34,364 nt of DNA from Rhizobium esperanzae (GTDB lineage: Bacteria; Pseudomonadota; Alphaproteobacteria; Rhizobiales; Rhizobiaceae), in contig NZ_MXPU01000037.1 in assembly GCF_002204185.1 (NCBI RefSeq), positions 1 through 34,364 of the forward strand. Direction: 5' to 3'. This document shows, one piece after another, positions 8,945 through 17,101 of the stretch (within the stretch, counting starts at the first letter, position 1; every line of letters begins with the position of its first letter). Position numbers and translations under genes: made by a program. Below the pieces are notes generated by a model. That model was not told the origin of the DNA and made no database searches. It saw only the letters and a program-made list of their open reading frames with translations.

Positions 8945-9829
8945 ATGCCGTCCTATGTTTTGACTATCACCTGTAAATCCACGCGAGGCATTGTCGCCGC
9001 GGTGACTGGTTACCTCGCCGATATCGGCTGCAACATCGTCGACAGTTCCCAGTTCGACGACTTGCATACTGGCCTCTTTTTCATGCGACTTACTTTTCTT
9101 TCAGAAGTGGGGGCGGATCGAACGGCAATCACGGAGGGCTTTGTTCCGGTTGCCGAAAAATTCGGCATGACCTACGGGTTCAACGACAGCGAGGAGCGCA
9201 TGAAGGTGCTGCTGATGGTGTCGCGCTTCGGCCATTGCCTCAACGACCTGCTCTATCGTTGGAAAATCGGCGCCCTGCCGATCGAGATCGTCGGCGTTGT
9301 CTCAAACCATTTTGATTATCAGAAGGTGGTCGTCAACCATGACATCCCCTTCCACCACATCAATGTGACTAAGGAAAATAAGCCGCAGGCCGAAGCTCAA
9401 CTCGTCGAACTCGTCCAGCAGACCGGCACCGAGCTCATCGTGCTTGCTCGCTATATGCAGGTGCTTTCCGATGCGCTGTGCAAGAAAATGTCGGGCCGGA
9501 TCATCAACATCCACCACTCCTTCCTGCCGTCGTTCAAGGGCGCCAACCCCTATAAGCAGGCCTATGGCCGCGGCGTTAAGCTGATAGGCGCCACCGCCCA
9601 TTACGTCACCGCCGACCTCGATGAAGGCCCGATCATCGAGCAGGACATCGCCCGCATCACCCACGCCCAGAGCGCTGACGACTATGTCTCGATCGGCCGC
9701 GACGTCGAAAGCCAGGTGCTGGCCCGCGCCGTGCACGCGCATATCCACCATCGCTGCTTTATCAACGGCAACCGCGTAGTCGTCTTCCCGCCGAGCCCGG
9801 GTTCATACGCATCCGAGCGTATGGGCTGA
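8945..9829 (+). CDS. purU: Formyltetrahydrofolate deformylase
   Basis: The 294-residue protein has an N-terminal ACT domain (1-80, TCKSTRGIVAAVTGYLADIG) and a formyltransferase-fold catalytic domain. The expected catalytic motifs are present: VGVVSNH (Asn), NIHHSFLPSFKGANPY (His) and TADLDEGPIIEQD (Asp). It hydrolyses 10-formyl-THF to formate and THF. Here that would recycle the THF loaded by the N-methyl dehydrogenase and FolD. The first about 240 bases look less G/C-ending than the rest, hinting at a mosaic gene. It lies 39 bp after etfA, with folD 3 bp after its stop. Confidence 0.95.
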   Translation: MPSYVLTITCKSTRGIVAAVTGYLADIGCNIVDSSQFDDLHTGLFFMRLTFLSEVGADRTAITEGFVPVAEKFGMTYGFNDSEERMKVLLMVSRFGHCLNDLLYRWKIGALPIEIVGVVSNHFDYQKVVVNHDIPFHHINVTKENKPQAEAQLVELVQQTGTELIVLARYMQVLSDALCKKMSGRIINIHHSFLPSFKGANPYKQAYGRGVKLIGATAHYVTADLDEGPIIEQDIARITHAQSADDYVSIGRDVESQVLARAVHAHIHHRCFINGNRVVVFPPSPGSYASERMG

Positions 9830-9832
9830 GCC

Positions 9833-10750
9833 ATGAACGCCAGCGTGATCGATGGGAAGCAAGTTGCTGCTTCCGTAATTGATGCCGTCAAGTCCGCGAC
9901 AGCTGTCTTGGGCGTGAACGGCATTAAACCTGGTCTTGCCGTCGTGATCGTCGGCGACGATCCAGCGAGCCATGCCTATGTTGCTTCCAAGAGCAAAATG
10001 GCCGAGGAGTGCGGGTTTCTTTCCATTCAACACACTCTGCCACAGGCCACCACTCAGGCCGAAATCGAGGCACTCGTGACAGCGCTCAATGCCGATGCGG
10101 CCATCCACGGCATCCTCGTACAATTGCCGCTCCCTAACCACTTGAACTCAGAACCGCTCATCCAATCAATCCTGCCGGAAAAGGATGTCGACGGCCTGAA
10201 CATCGTCAATGCCGGCAAACTCGCGTCCGGTGATCTCGAGGGCGGTCTCATTTCTTGCACCCCGGCCGGTGCGATGGTCTTTGTCCGCCAGACCCATGGC
10301 GAGGATCTTTCCGGGCTCAATGCTGTCGTCATTGGACGTTCTAATCTATTCGGCAAGCCGATGTCGGCGCTGCTCCTCGCGGCCAATGCGACGGTAACGA
10401 CCGCTCACTCGCGCACTAAGGATCTGCCGACCGTCTGCCGCAATGCCGATATTCTGGTTGTTGCCGTTGGACGCCCTGAGATGGTGAAGGCCGATTGGGT
10501 TAAGCCCGGCGCGACAGTGATCGATATCGGCATCAACCGTGTGCTGGCGCCGGAAAAGGGCAAGGGCAAGACCAAACTGGTTGGCGACGTCGCTTTTGCG
10601 GAAGCTGCCGAGGTCGCAGGCGTCATCACTCCGGTTCCGGGTGGTGTCGGCCCTATGACAATCGCCATGTTAATGGCCAACACCGTCATTGCCGCTCATC
10701 GCACGTACGGCAGGACACCACCACGGTTTCGAGGCTGGATTGACGAATGA
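9833..10750 (+). CDS. folD: Bifunctional methylenetetrahydrofolate dehydrogenase / methenyltetrahydrofolate cyclohydrolase
   Basis: This 305-residue FolD has the motif YVASKSKMAEECG with the catalytic Lys near residue 55, QLPLP, PEKDVDGLN, GRSNLFGKPM and the C-terminal PVPGGVGPMTIAMLMANT. It converts 5,10-methylene-THF to 10-formyl-THF, making the substrate of PurU. It starts 3 bp after purU and overlaps the next gene by ATGA. Having folD and purU together with a demethylating flavoprotein indicates a dedicated formate-producing branch rather than housekeeping folate metabolism. Confidence 0.96.
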   Translation: MNASVIDGKQVAASVIDAVKSATAVLGVNGIKPGLAVVIVGDDPASHAYVASKSKMAEECGFLSIQHTLPQATTQAEIEALVTALNADAAIHGILVQLPLPNHLNSEPLIQSILPEKDVDGLNIVNAGKLASGDLEGGLISCTPAGAMVFVRQTHGEDLSGLNAVVIGRSNLFGKPMSALLLAANATVTTAHSRTKDLPTVCRNADILVVAVGRPEMVKADWVKPGATVIDIGINRVLAPEKGKGKTKLVGDVAFAEAAEVAGVITPVPGGVGPMTIAMLMANTVIAAHRTYGRTPPRFRGWIDE

Positions 10751-12411
10751 ACGAAGATATCGAACGAGCCGAACGTGAGAGCATGGAATTCGACGTCGTG
10801 ATCGTCGGCGCCGGTCCGGCCGGTCTTTCAGCGGCGATCCGGCTGAAGCAGGTCAACCCGGAACTGTCGGTCGTCGTCCTGGAGAAGGGGGCCGAGGTCG
10901 GCGCCCATATCCTCTCGGGCGCCGTGGTCGATCCGATCGGCATCGACCGGCTGCTGCCCGGCTGGCGCGACGAGGCCGATCATCCTTTCAAGACGGAAGT
11001 CACATCAGACCACTTCCTGCTGCTCGGCCCGGCCGGCTTGATCCGCCTGCCGAATGTGCTGATGCCGCCCTTGATGAACAATCACGGCAACTACATCGTC
11101 TCGCTCGGCAATGTCTGTCGCTGGCTGGCGACGAAGGCGGAAGAGCTCGGCGTCGAGATCTATCCAGGCTTTGCCGCAACCGAAGTGCTCTACAATGATA
11201 AGGGCGCGGTGATCGGCGTCGCCACCGGCGACATGGGCATCGAGAAGAATGGCGAGCCCGGCCCGAACTATACCCGCGGCATGGAGCTGCTCGGCAAATA
11301 TGTGCTGATCGGCGAAGGCATGCGCGGCTCGCTTGCCAAGCAGCTGATCGCCAAGTTCGATCTCTCGAAGGACCGCGAACCGCAAAAGTTCGGCATCGGC
11401 ATCAAGGAACTCTGGCAAGTCAAGCCGGAGAACCACCGCCTCGGCTTGGTGCAGCATTCCTTCGGCTGGCCGTTGGGGATGAAGACCGGCGGCGGCTCCT
11501 TCCTCTATCACCTCGAAGACAATCTGGTTGCCGTCGGTTTCGTCGTCCATCTCAATTACAAGAATCCCTATCTCTACCCCTTCGAGGAATTCCAGCGCTT
11601 CAAGACCCATCCTGCCATTCGCTCGACCTTCGAGGGCGGCAAGCGGCTGTCCTATGGGGCGCGCGCCATCACCGAGGGCGGTTACCAGTCGGTGCCGAAG
11701 CTGTCCTTTCCCGGCGGAGCGCTGATCGGCTGTTCGGCCGGTCTGGTCAACGTGCCCCGCATCAAGGGCAGCCACAATGCGGTGCTGTCGGGCATGCTGG
11801 CGGCCGAGAAGATCGCCGCCGCCATCGAAGCCGGCCGCAGCCATGACGAGGTCACCGAGATCGAAAACGAATGGCGCAAGGGCGACATCGGCAAGGATCT
11901 GAAGCGGGTCAGGAACGTCAAGCCGCTCTGGTCGAAGTTCGGCACGGCGCTCGGCGTGGCGCTCGGCGGTCTCGACATGTGGACCAACACCCTGTTCGGC
12001 TTCTCGTTCTTCGGCACGCTGAAACATGGCAAGACCGATGCGCAAAGCCTGGAGCCGGCCGCAAACCACAAGCCGATCGCCTATCCGAAGCCGGATGGCG
12101 TTTTGACCTTCGACCGGCTGTCCTCGGTGTTCCTGTCGAACACCAATCACGAGGAGGACCAGCCGGTGCATCTGCAGGTCAAGGACATGAGCCTGCAGAA
12201 GCGTTCGGAACACGATATCTATGCAGGCCCGTCGACGCGTTACTGTCCGGCCGGGGTCTATGAATGGGTGGAGAAGGACGGCGAAGACACCTTCGTCATC
12301 AACGCCCAGAACTGCGTGCACTGCAAGACCTGCGACATCAAGGACCCCAACCAGAACATCAACTGGGTACCGCCGCAGGGCGGTGAGGGGCCGGTCTATC
12401 CGAACATGTGA
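10747..12411 (+). CDS. Electron transfer flavoprotein:ubiquinone oxidoreductase
   Basis: The 554-residue protein has an N-terminal FAD motif (VVIVGAGPAGLSAAIRL), the central ETF-QO region and a C-terminal 4Fe-4S segment with Cys ligands: YCPAGVYEW, then NCVHCKTCDIKDPNQNINW. It is membrane-associated and passes electrons from EtfAB to the quinone pool. It is full length and has the Fe-S domain within one chain, unlike the FixC/FixX split of the nitrogen-fixation fix operon, so it is not fixC. Its start overlaps the folD stop by 4 bp. Codons are strongly G/C-ending. A long open frame on the opposite strand (11005-12525) is a composition shadow. Confidence 0.95.
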   Translation: MNEDIERAERESMEFDVVIVGAGPAGLSAAIRLKQVNPELSVVVLEKGAEVGAHILSGAVVDPIGIDRLLPGWRDEADHPFKTEVTSDHFLLLGPAGLIRLPNVLMPPLMNNHGNYIVSLGNVCRWLATKAEELGVEIYPGFAATEVLYNDKGAVIGVATGDMGIEKNGEPGPNYTRGMELLGKYVLIGEGMRGSLAKQLIAKFDLSKDREPQKFGIGIKELWQVKPENHRLGLVQHSFGWPLGMKTGGGSFLYHLEDNLVAVGFVVHLNYKNPYLYPFEEFQRFKTHPAIRSTFEGGKRLSYGARAITEGGYQSVPKLSFPGGALIGCSAGLVNVPRIKGSHNAVLSGMLAAEKIAAAIEAGRSHDEVTEIENEWRKGDIGKDLKRVRNVKPLWSKFGTALGVALGGLDMWTNTLFGFSFFGTLKHGKTDAQSLEPAANHKPIAYPKPDGVLTFDRLSSVFLSNTNHEEDQPVHLQVKDMSLQKRSEHDIYAGPSTRYCPAGVYEWVEKDGEDTFVINAQNCVHCKTCDIKDPNQNINWVPPQGGEGPVYPNM

Positions 12412-12521
12412 TCGTGCGGCCCGATATCCGGTTTGGGCGCCGCGAACGGCTCCGCACGCGATGCGCGTCGACAACGAGAGAAAGCGTTTCCGGACATTTT
12501 CTCGTTGCAGCCATGATGAGT

Positions 12522-13820
12522 TCAAAGTATATCACCACAAGCCGTTTTCATTGTTTCGGCCAAAGACTCCTCGAATATTTCAAGGCCTTGACTTAGCGTC
12601 TCGGAGTCGATCGTGAGAGCCGGTAAGAACTTTATGACCCGACCAAAAGGTCCGCAACGTTCGACGACTAATCCCTTTTCAAATGCTGTGCGTGCAACTG
12701 CCCTTGCGATTTCCGCCACTTGGCAATCAAACCCATAAGCCATGCCCCGCCCGCGAACAATAAATCTCTTTCCATGCCTGCGTGAAATGGCCTCAAGTCG
12801 GCGGCGCATAAGTTCTCCCGTTCGCTGAACACCCTTCGAAAACGTCTCATCCCGCCAATAAAGATTCAAGGCTGCGGTTGCGGATACGAGTGCCAGATTA
12901 TTTCCTCGAAATGTGCCAGTGTGCTCTCCTGGCTGCCATGCGTCGACCTCTTCTTTGATCAACAGTATCGATAGTGGTAGGCCGTATCCGCTTAGCGATT
13001 TCGATAACACGATGATGTCTGGCGACAACCCTGCAAACTGAAAGCTAAAGAATTCACCTGTACGACCACAGCCCATCAGGACATCATCAACTACAAAAAG
13101 AGCCCCTGCATCTCTTGCTATGGATTGGATTGACTGCAGCCACTCCTTGCTCGCTACGTTTATACCGCCCTCACCCTGTATAGATTCGATCAGGACGGCA
13201 GCTGGAGAATCGATTCCACTGCTCTGATCCTGCAACATCTTTCGCATATGATCAGCCGTATCAACATATGGCCCCAAATAGCTATCATAGGGCATCAAAG
13301 TAACTCCGAGCTTAGAAGCCCCGCCGGCCTTGCGATCGGAAAGCTTACTCGCCGCAGCAACAGAACCTAATCTAATACCATGATATCCATTCATGAACGA
13401 AATTATATTTCGACGTCCTGTGACTTTGCATGAAAGCTCTAAGGCCGCCTCAACGGCATCACTACCTGTTGGCCCCGTGAATTGGAATCGGTATTTCGGA
13501 TACCGCTCCCGAAGTAGGACCGAGCTGAAAGTTTCCATAAATTCGAGTTTCGCAGGAGTGGCCATGTCAAGTCCGTGGACCACTGCATCCAATGCTAGGT
13601 ATTCCGAAATAGCCGCTTTGATCTCGTGATTGTTGTGACCGTAATTGAGTGCTCCCGCACCAGAGAGAAAATCGATGATCTTTCGACCATCCTCCGTTAA
13701 CATGATAGAGCCGCGCGCTCGACTGAAAATAGTTGGAAAGGATCGCGAGTATAAGCGGACATTTGATTCAAGGGTTTCGAAAGCCTGCATGCCACGAGAA
13801 CCGGCAATCGCTTCACTCAT
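12522..13820 (-). CDS. EctB-like diaminobutyrate--2-oxoglutarate transaminase
   Basis: A class III PLP aminotransferase of 432 residues from the ATG at 13820, which has AGGAGA 6 bases upstream. A longer frame to 13898 lacks a ribosome site. Family motifs fit diaminobutyrate aminotransferases: ESNVRLYSRSFP, FLSGAGALNYGHNN, VHGLDMATPAKLEF, FTGPTGSDAVEAA, FVVDDVLMGCGRTGEFFSF, LSKSLSGYGLPLSILL (PLP Lys) and PGEHTGTFRGNN. The reaction would give L-2,4-diaminobutyrate from aspartate semialdehyde and glutamate. No ectA or ectC is nearby, so ectoine is unlikely. The aspartokinase at 28729 and the ATP-grasp/MATE pair at 21489-24421 could use the same pathway. It is convergent with the ETF:quinone oxidoreductase gene, and its codons are more A/T-rich than that neighbour. 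Confidence 0.88.
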   Translation of the reverse strand: MSEAIAGSRGMQAFETLESNVRLYSRSFPTIFSRARGSIMLTEDGRKIIDFLSGAGALNYGHNNHEIKAAISEYLALDAVVHGLDMATPAKLEFMETFSSVLLRERYPKYRFQFTGPTGSDAVEAALELSCKVTGRRNIISFMNGYHGIRLGSVAAASKLSDRKAGGASKLGVTLMPYDSYLGPYVDTADHMRKMLQDQSSGIDSPAAVLIESIQGEGGINVASKEWLQSIQSIARDAGALFVVDDVLMGCGRTGEFFSFQFAGLSPDIIVLSKSLSGYGLPLSILLIKEEVDAWQPGEHTGTFRGNNLALVSATAALNLYWRDETFSKGVQRTGELMRRRLEAISRRHGKRFIVRGRGMAYGFDCQVAEIARAVARTAFEKGLVVERCGPFGRVIKFLPALTIDSETLSQGLEIFEESLAETMKTACGDIL

Positions 13821-14169
13821 GATCGTCTCCTGTGTAAGCAATCGGGATCGAGGAGCTTTCTTTCGGAGTGTACGCAACAGGACCGGGCGGTGGCACATGG
13901 GGCCTATGTTGTCAGCTTCTACTTCTCGAACGGCTCTACGAGATACCTGAAAATCACAAGAAGCGAACTACTCACGCTAGTAGTTGTCTAAGAATTGGAG
14001 TTGATGTTCGGTTCTGTTATGGATCTCAATGCGACAATCAAGAGCGACAAAATCCTCGGTCACTGGCGGCTATGGCATTCACACATTTGCCTATGCAACG
14101 GTGGCCCGATTTTCTTGCTGCAAGCAGGAGGGTTAAGCGGTAGGTGATTTGAGCCGGGAAAGCCGATGC
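13821..14169. other. Upstream region of the aminotransferase gene, no gene seen
   Basis: This region should hold the promoter of the diaminobutyrate aminotransferase. A partial resemblance to the first half of a nod box is present on the minus strand near 14010-14035, but the conserved second half is missing. No NifA site or -24/-12 element was found. Confidence 0.3.
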
Positions 14170-14299
14170 AGAATCGATCGCTATGTCGAGAATTTCAACG
14201 GGCGCATGCCCGACGAGCATCTCAAAGAAATCCTCTTTTTCGGCCTCGACCATGCCCGAAGCGCTATTGCTGAACGGGCCGACGACAACCACTTCCGGC
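14170..14299 (+). pseudogene. IS3-family OrfB C-terminal fragment (plus orientation)
   Basis: The plus strand reads YVENFNGRMPDEHLKEILFF, then GLDHARSAIAERADDNHFR. This is nearly the same as the end of the intact IS3 OrfB at 17539-18468. It breaks off at about 14299, where the sequence changes to an OrfB fragment of the opposite orientation. Confidence 0.8.
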
Positions 14300-14653
14300 G
14301 AAACCTCCTTCCGCAAGCGAACTGTCGTGAATGAAATCCAGCGACCAGCGGGCATTGGCCTTCAACTTCGACCAGGATCGGTGCGCGCGTGCCGACAGCG
14401 CGCCAGGTATTCCGCTTGCGAACAGAAAGCCTTCTTCGCGATAGAGCCGGTAGATGGGGTTGCCCCGGACGGGCTCTCCTTCCCGCCGAAGCAGGACGAA
14501 CAGCCGCCGGTAGCCGAAACGCCGGCGCTCGGTTCGAATGATAGCGGATGCCTTGCGGTCGGCGGATATGATCTGGCATGCCCGCCGTTCCAAAAGACCA
14601 TTACGGTCCTCAGATGCGTGACGGCGTCACGCTTGGTGACAGATCCTACCACT
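14300..14653 (-). pseudogene. IS3-family OrfB N-terminal/middle fragment (minus orientation)
   Basis: Read on the minus strand in several frames: RRACQIISADRK, RRRFGYRRLFVLLRREGEP, IYRLYREEGF and KANARWSLDFIHD. These correspond to the first half of the intact OrfB at 17539-18468. Internal deletions and frame changes are present. Its orientation is opposite to the adjoining fragment at 14170-14299, so a rearrangement joined the two. Confidence 0.8.
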
Positions 14654-14957
14654 AATGGAATGGTCCGACTCGCCCTCTCCCGCGTCTTAAGGCGATCGAT
14701 CAAAAGGAGATTACAATGCCCCGAACGCAATTTGCCGCGCCCAGCGCCTGTCTACGGATTTGATATCGGTCAGATATCCACGTCGTCGGCCTCGGAAGCG
14801 GTGGCGCGCCGGTTCAGAAGGTTCGGTTCCGACGTGATATGCTGCTGCAGTTCTTCGAGCGCAGCGCCGGCGATCTTGGGGATCGAATCATGCGCTGGAT
14901 CTCAGTAGGTCGCCAGGAAGATACAGGCGGTCAAACATAGGGTGCGCTTGATCCACC
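14654..14957. other. No recognisable gene
   Basis: This lies between IS3 and IS110 debris. Open frames here do not resemble any family I know; it is probably decayed sequence. Confidence 0.35.
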
Positions 14958-15190
14958 GCGCAGTTTGTGAAGCCCTACGTGAAGTCGAACAAGACCAACA
15001 TCATCGATGCGGAGGCGTCGCTGAGGCAGCCGCCCGCCCAACGACGCGAATTGCTGCACCCAAGGGCAGAACAAGCCGACTTCAGGCTTTGCACCGGATG
15101 CGAGACCATGCTCGACCGGCGGAAAGCATAAGCTGCTCGGCATCAGCAAGAGTCTTATTCTCGCCCCATCTCCTCGATGGTCGCTCAATC
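14958..15190 (+). pseudogene. IS110-family transposase remnant
   Basis: The plus strand gives FVKPYVKSNKTNIIDAEA, the typical IS110 motif around the second acidic catalytic residue of the DEDD domain. After a frame change it continues with LQALHRMRD, as in the LHR-x-R region of this family. Only about 75 codons are left, and frames shift at least twice, so it is inactive. Confidence 0.72.
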
Positions 15191-15390
15191 TAGGCACGCG
15201 TCAGAATCGGCGACGCAAGTATAACACCATCTTAGCACGTGTAGCACCCACGCATATTGGCAGGTATGACCATTTTTAGGACGAGCTATTATTCGCCTCG
15301 AAACGCAAACCGGCTGCAGCTCCGCAAAGGAGAATTGCAGCGAGAAAAGCGAAGCCTGGTAGGCAAATACGAATCCTCGGCTTCTTTGAA

Positions 15391-15407
15391 GGCCGCATGA
15401 TGCGGCC
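15391..15407. repeat. Hairpin upstream of the SET-domain gene
   Basis: GGCCGCAT (15391-15398) pairs with ATGCGGCC (15400-15407) around a single base. It overlaps the most upstream in-frame ATG, one reason to reject that start. With so small a loop it is more likely a protein-binding palindrome than a terminator. Confidence 0.4.
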
Positions 15408-15477
15408 GGAAGCGCAATGGCCGCCAGTGGTGAACTCAATGAAGAATATTCCAATGGTAAGCACCGGAGAGCACATG

Positions 15478-15897
15478 ATGGTCAGCAAGATCTTTGATCG
15501 CAGCAACGTGGTGTACGTGAGAAATGTTCCAGGAAAAGGTCGGGGAGTATTTGCCAATGTTCCGTTCAAGGTTGGGGATTTAATCGAGAGCGCTCCGACA
15601 TGGGGATTTGATAAAGTGGCGGGAAGCTTGGTAGATAAGACAGGCTTATTTGAGTACTACTTCGTGCGTCAGGGTCGAAAACACGAGAAAGCTCCTGCGA
15701 CAGGATACGTGGTCTTCGGCTTTATCTCAATTGTGAATCACTCTTTGAAGCCAAATGCACGAATAGTTTGGGCTGATGAAGAATCCGGCGCGTGGGCCAG
15801 CATTGTCGCAATCAGAGACATATCGGCGGACGAAGAGATAACGCACCGCTATACAAATATCAGTGCTTACCCTCTTCATATAAATTTCGTTGAATGA
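15478..15897 (+). CDS. Small SET-domain protein
   Basis: I prefer the ATG at 15478 (or the adjacent 15475), which follows GGAGA at 15466-15470; the upstream extension to 15397 crosses a hairpin and lacks a ribosome site. The product is about 139 residues. It has the short SET-domain signature set: GKGRGVFANVPFKVGDLI near the N-terminus, FISIVNHSLKPNARIVW (the N-H-S motif of the AdoMet/substrate site) and ISADEEITHRY near the end. SET proteins usually methylate lysines; the target here is unknown. A 49-codon ORF follows 7 bp after its stop. The gene points toward the ATP-grasp and MATE genes, from which it is separated by an IS66 insertion. Codons are A/T-richer than the etf block. Confidence 0.8.
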   Translation: MVSKIFDRSNVVYVRNVPGKGRGVFANVPFKVGDLIESAPTWGFDKVAGSLVDKTGLFEYYFVRQGRKHEKAPATGYVVFGFISIVNHSLKPNARIVWADEESGAWASIVAIRDISADEEITHRYTNISAYPLHINFVE

Positions 15898-15904
15898 GGC
15901 AAAG

Positions 15905-16054
15905 ATGATGCGCGGTCATACAGAACTACTTGATCGCTCGTCGTCCGCTGGAAGTGGTGTAAGTGATCAAAGCCGGCACCTACACCATTCCCAGGGACAA
16001 TATATCGGGTTCGCCAATCTATCAAGGCGGATTGCCAGGGAAACAGCTGATTAG
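15905..16054 (+). CDS. Unrecognised 49-aa peptide directly downstream of the SET gene
   Basis: The frame opens with two ATGs (15905, 15908) after GAGG at 15896-15899 and runs 49 codons to a TAG at 16052-16054. It begins 7 bp after the SET-gene stop, so coupled translation is plausible. The peptide has a Ser/Gly-rich stretch (RSSSAGSGVSDQS), a His pair and a basic end (SRRIARETAD). The stop lies within the 8-bp target duplication of the IS66 element (GATTAGCG), and the right-hand duplicate also carries TAG in register. The insertion therefore left this ORF intact. I do not recognise a family. It may be a chance frame, but start, spacing and neighbour support a real small gene. Confidence 0.45.
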   Translation: MMRGHTELLDRSSSAGSGVSDQSRHLHHSQGQYIGFANLSRRIARETAD

Positions 16055-16056
16055 CG
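16049..16056. repeat. Left 8-bp target-site duplication of the IS66 element
   Basis: GATTAGCG directly precedes the left terminal repeat. The matching copy GATTAGAG directly follows the right terminal repeat at 21180-21187 (7 of 8 identical). IS66 elements are known to make 8-bp duplications. Confidence 0.8.
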
Positions 16057-16108
16057 GCAAGCGCGGATTTCTGCGCACCTTCTGAAGCGCAGTGCTCTGA
16101 GGCATGAA

Positions 16109-16132
16109 GTGTCCACCAAAATAGGTGGACAC
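16109..16132. repeat. 9-bp inverted repeat inside the IS66 left end
   Basis: GTGTCCACC (16109-16117) and GGTGGACAC (16124-16132) are perfectly complementary around a 6-base loop. It lies between the IS66 left terminal repeat and tnpA, so it may be part of IS expression control or an end left by another IS. Confidence 0.5.
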
Positions 16133-16224
16133 CAAGTCGAGTATGAAGATGCTCCTAAACAGCAGGTTCGGCTTGTTGGTCGCGGCGGCCGCCGTCGATA
16201 TGACCAAAGCCCGGCGTTTCGGTC

Positions 16225-16527
16225 TCTCGACTGGCGCGGGAACACGGCGTGAATGCTGATCTCGTACGCAAGTGGATGAAGAAAAGCAGAGAGGAGCGTC
16301 CTTCGCCCTTGGTCGCGGCGTTCGTTCCGGTTCAGGTTGCTCGGGATATGCACTCGGCTTCTACCGGCGATTTACTGACGAAGACCGAGCCGTTAGGCAA
16401 GCGCTCTCATGCATCCAGGGTGAGCGCGCTCCTGCCAAACGGGGTTAGCCTGACGGTGGAGTCCGACGATGTGGATGGGCTGGCAGCAATAATAGGAGCG
16501 TTGGGTCATGTTCAGACTGGGCGCTGA
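16225..16527 (+). pseudogene. IS66 TnpA remnant
   Basis: From about 16249 the frame reads VNADLVRKWMKKSREE and ends LLPNGVSLTVESDDVDGL, the helix-turn-helix C-terminal half and tail typical of one IS66 TnpA type. The N-terminal part is degenerate. The last bases overlap the start of the tnpB remnant at 16508. Confidence 0.75.
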
Positions 16528-17018
16528 TCTCAAGGTCTACCTACATCGCGAGCCGATCGACTTCCGCGCAGGCATCAACAGCCTTGCGGTTTTGGTGCAG
16601 GAGGTGATGGAGCTCGATCCCTTAGCTCCTGCGGTCTTTGGCTTTTGAAATCGCCGTCACGACCGGATGAAGCTCCTGTTCTTTGATCGGTCCGGTTTGT
16701 GATGGTCTTGAAGCGGCCGACTGAGGACAAGTTCCGGTGGCCCCGCCGGGAGGTGCCGGTCGTTGTGCTGACGACAGAACAGCTTCACTGGAAGCAGAAT
16801 GTGCGGTTCAAGTACGCTTGCCGCCATTGCGACCGCACCAGGATCAACACGCCCATCGTAATCGCCCCGATGCCGAGGCAACCCCTGCCGGGCAGCATCG
16901 CTACCGCCTCGACCCTGGCCTTCGCGCTCGTCCACAAATACGTCGATGGCACACCGCTCTATCGCGTGGCGCAGACATTCGAGCCGGCCGGCGTTCCGAT
17001 CAGCCGCGGGGTTCTACC
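16508..17018 (+). pseudogene. IS66 TnpB remnant joined to a TnpC fragment by deletion
   Basis: TnpB begins MFRLGADLKVYLHREPIDF and GINSLAVLVQEVMELDP, meets a TGA at about 16648, and resumes with TEDKFRWPRREVPVVVLTTE. Near 16792 the frame passes straight into the TnpC segment NVRFKYACRHCDRT (zinc-binding Cys pair), INTPIVIAPMPRQPLPGS and YVDGTPLYRVAQTFE. The end of tnpB and the start of tnpC are therefore deleted. The TnpC piece stops at the IS481 boundary and continues at 19117. Confidence 0.75.
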
Positions 17019-17101
17019 TGTGAGCTTTCGGGAGGTTGTCCATTCAAAGCGGATTTAGGAGACTGGAGCTATCACACCTCGAGTCGGAAGGATCGCCGCG
17101 A

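Noticed and set aside
8552..9067. 171-codon minus-strand frame spanning etfA and purU
   Set aside because: Overlaps two conserved genes and has no recognisable domain.
10747..12411. Assignment as FixC of the fixABCX operon
   Set aside because: The protein carries its own C-terminal 4Fe-4S domain and lies with etfBA and folate genes; the length fits ETF:quinone oxidoreductase.
11005..12525. 506-codon open frame opposite the ETF:quinone oxidoreductase gene
   Set aside because: It is antisense to a clear, full-length conserved gene with G/C-ending codons, and its protein is low-complexity; a composition shadow.
12522..13820. Ectoine biosynthesis cluster
   Set aside because: Only the EctB-like gene is present; no EctA or EctC homologue is seen in the window.
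13990..14040. Partial nod-box resemblance upstream of the aminotransferase (ATCCAT on the minus strand)
   Set aside because: Only the first motif is present; the conserved CAATCGATTTTACCAATC-like half is missing.
15397..15477. Upstream start for the SET-domain protein
   Set aside because: No ribosome site, and the ATG lies within a hairpin; ATGs at 15475/15478 follow GGAGA.
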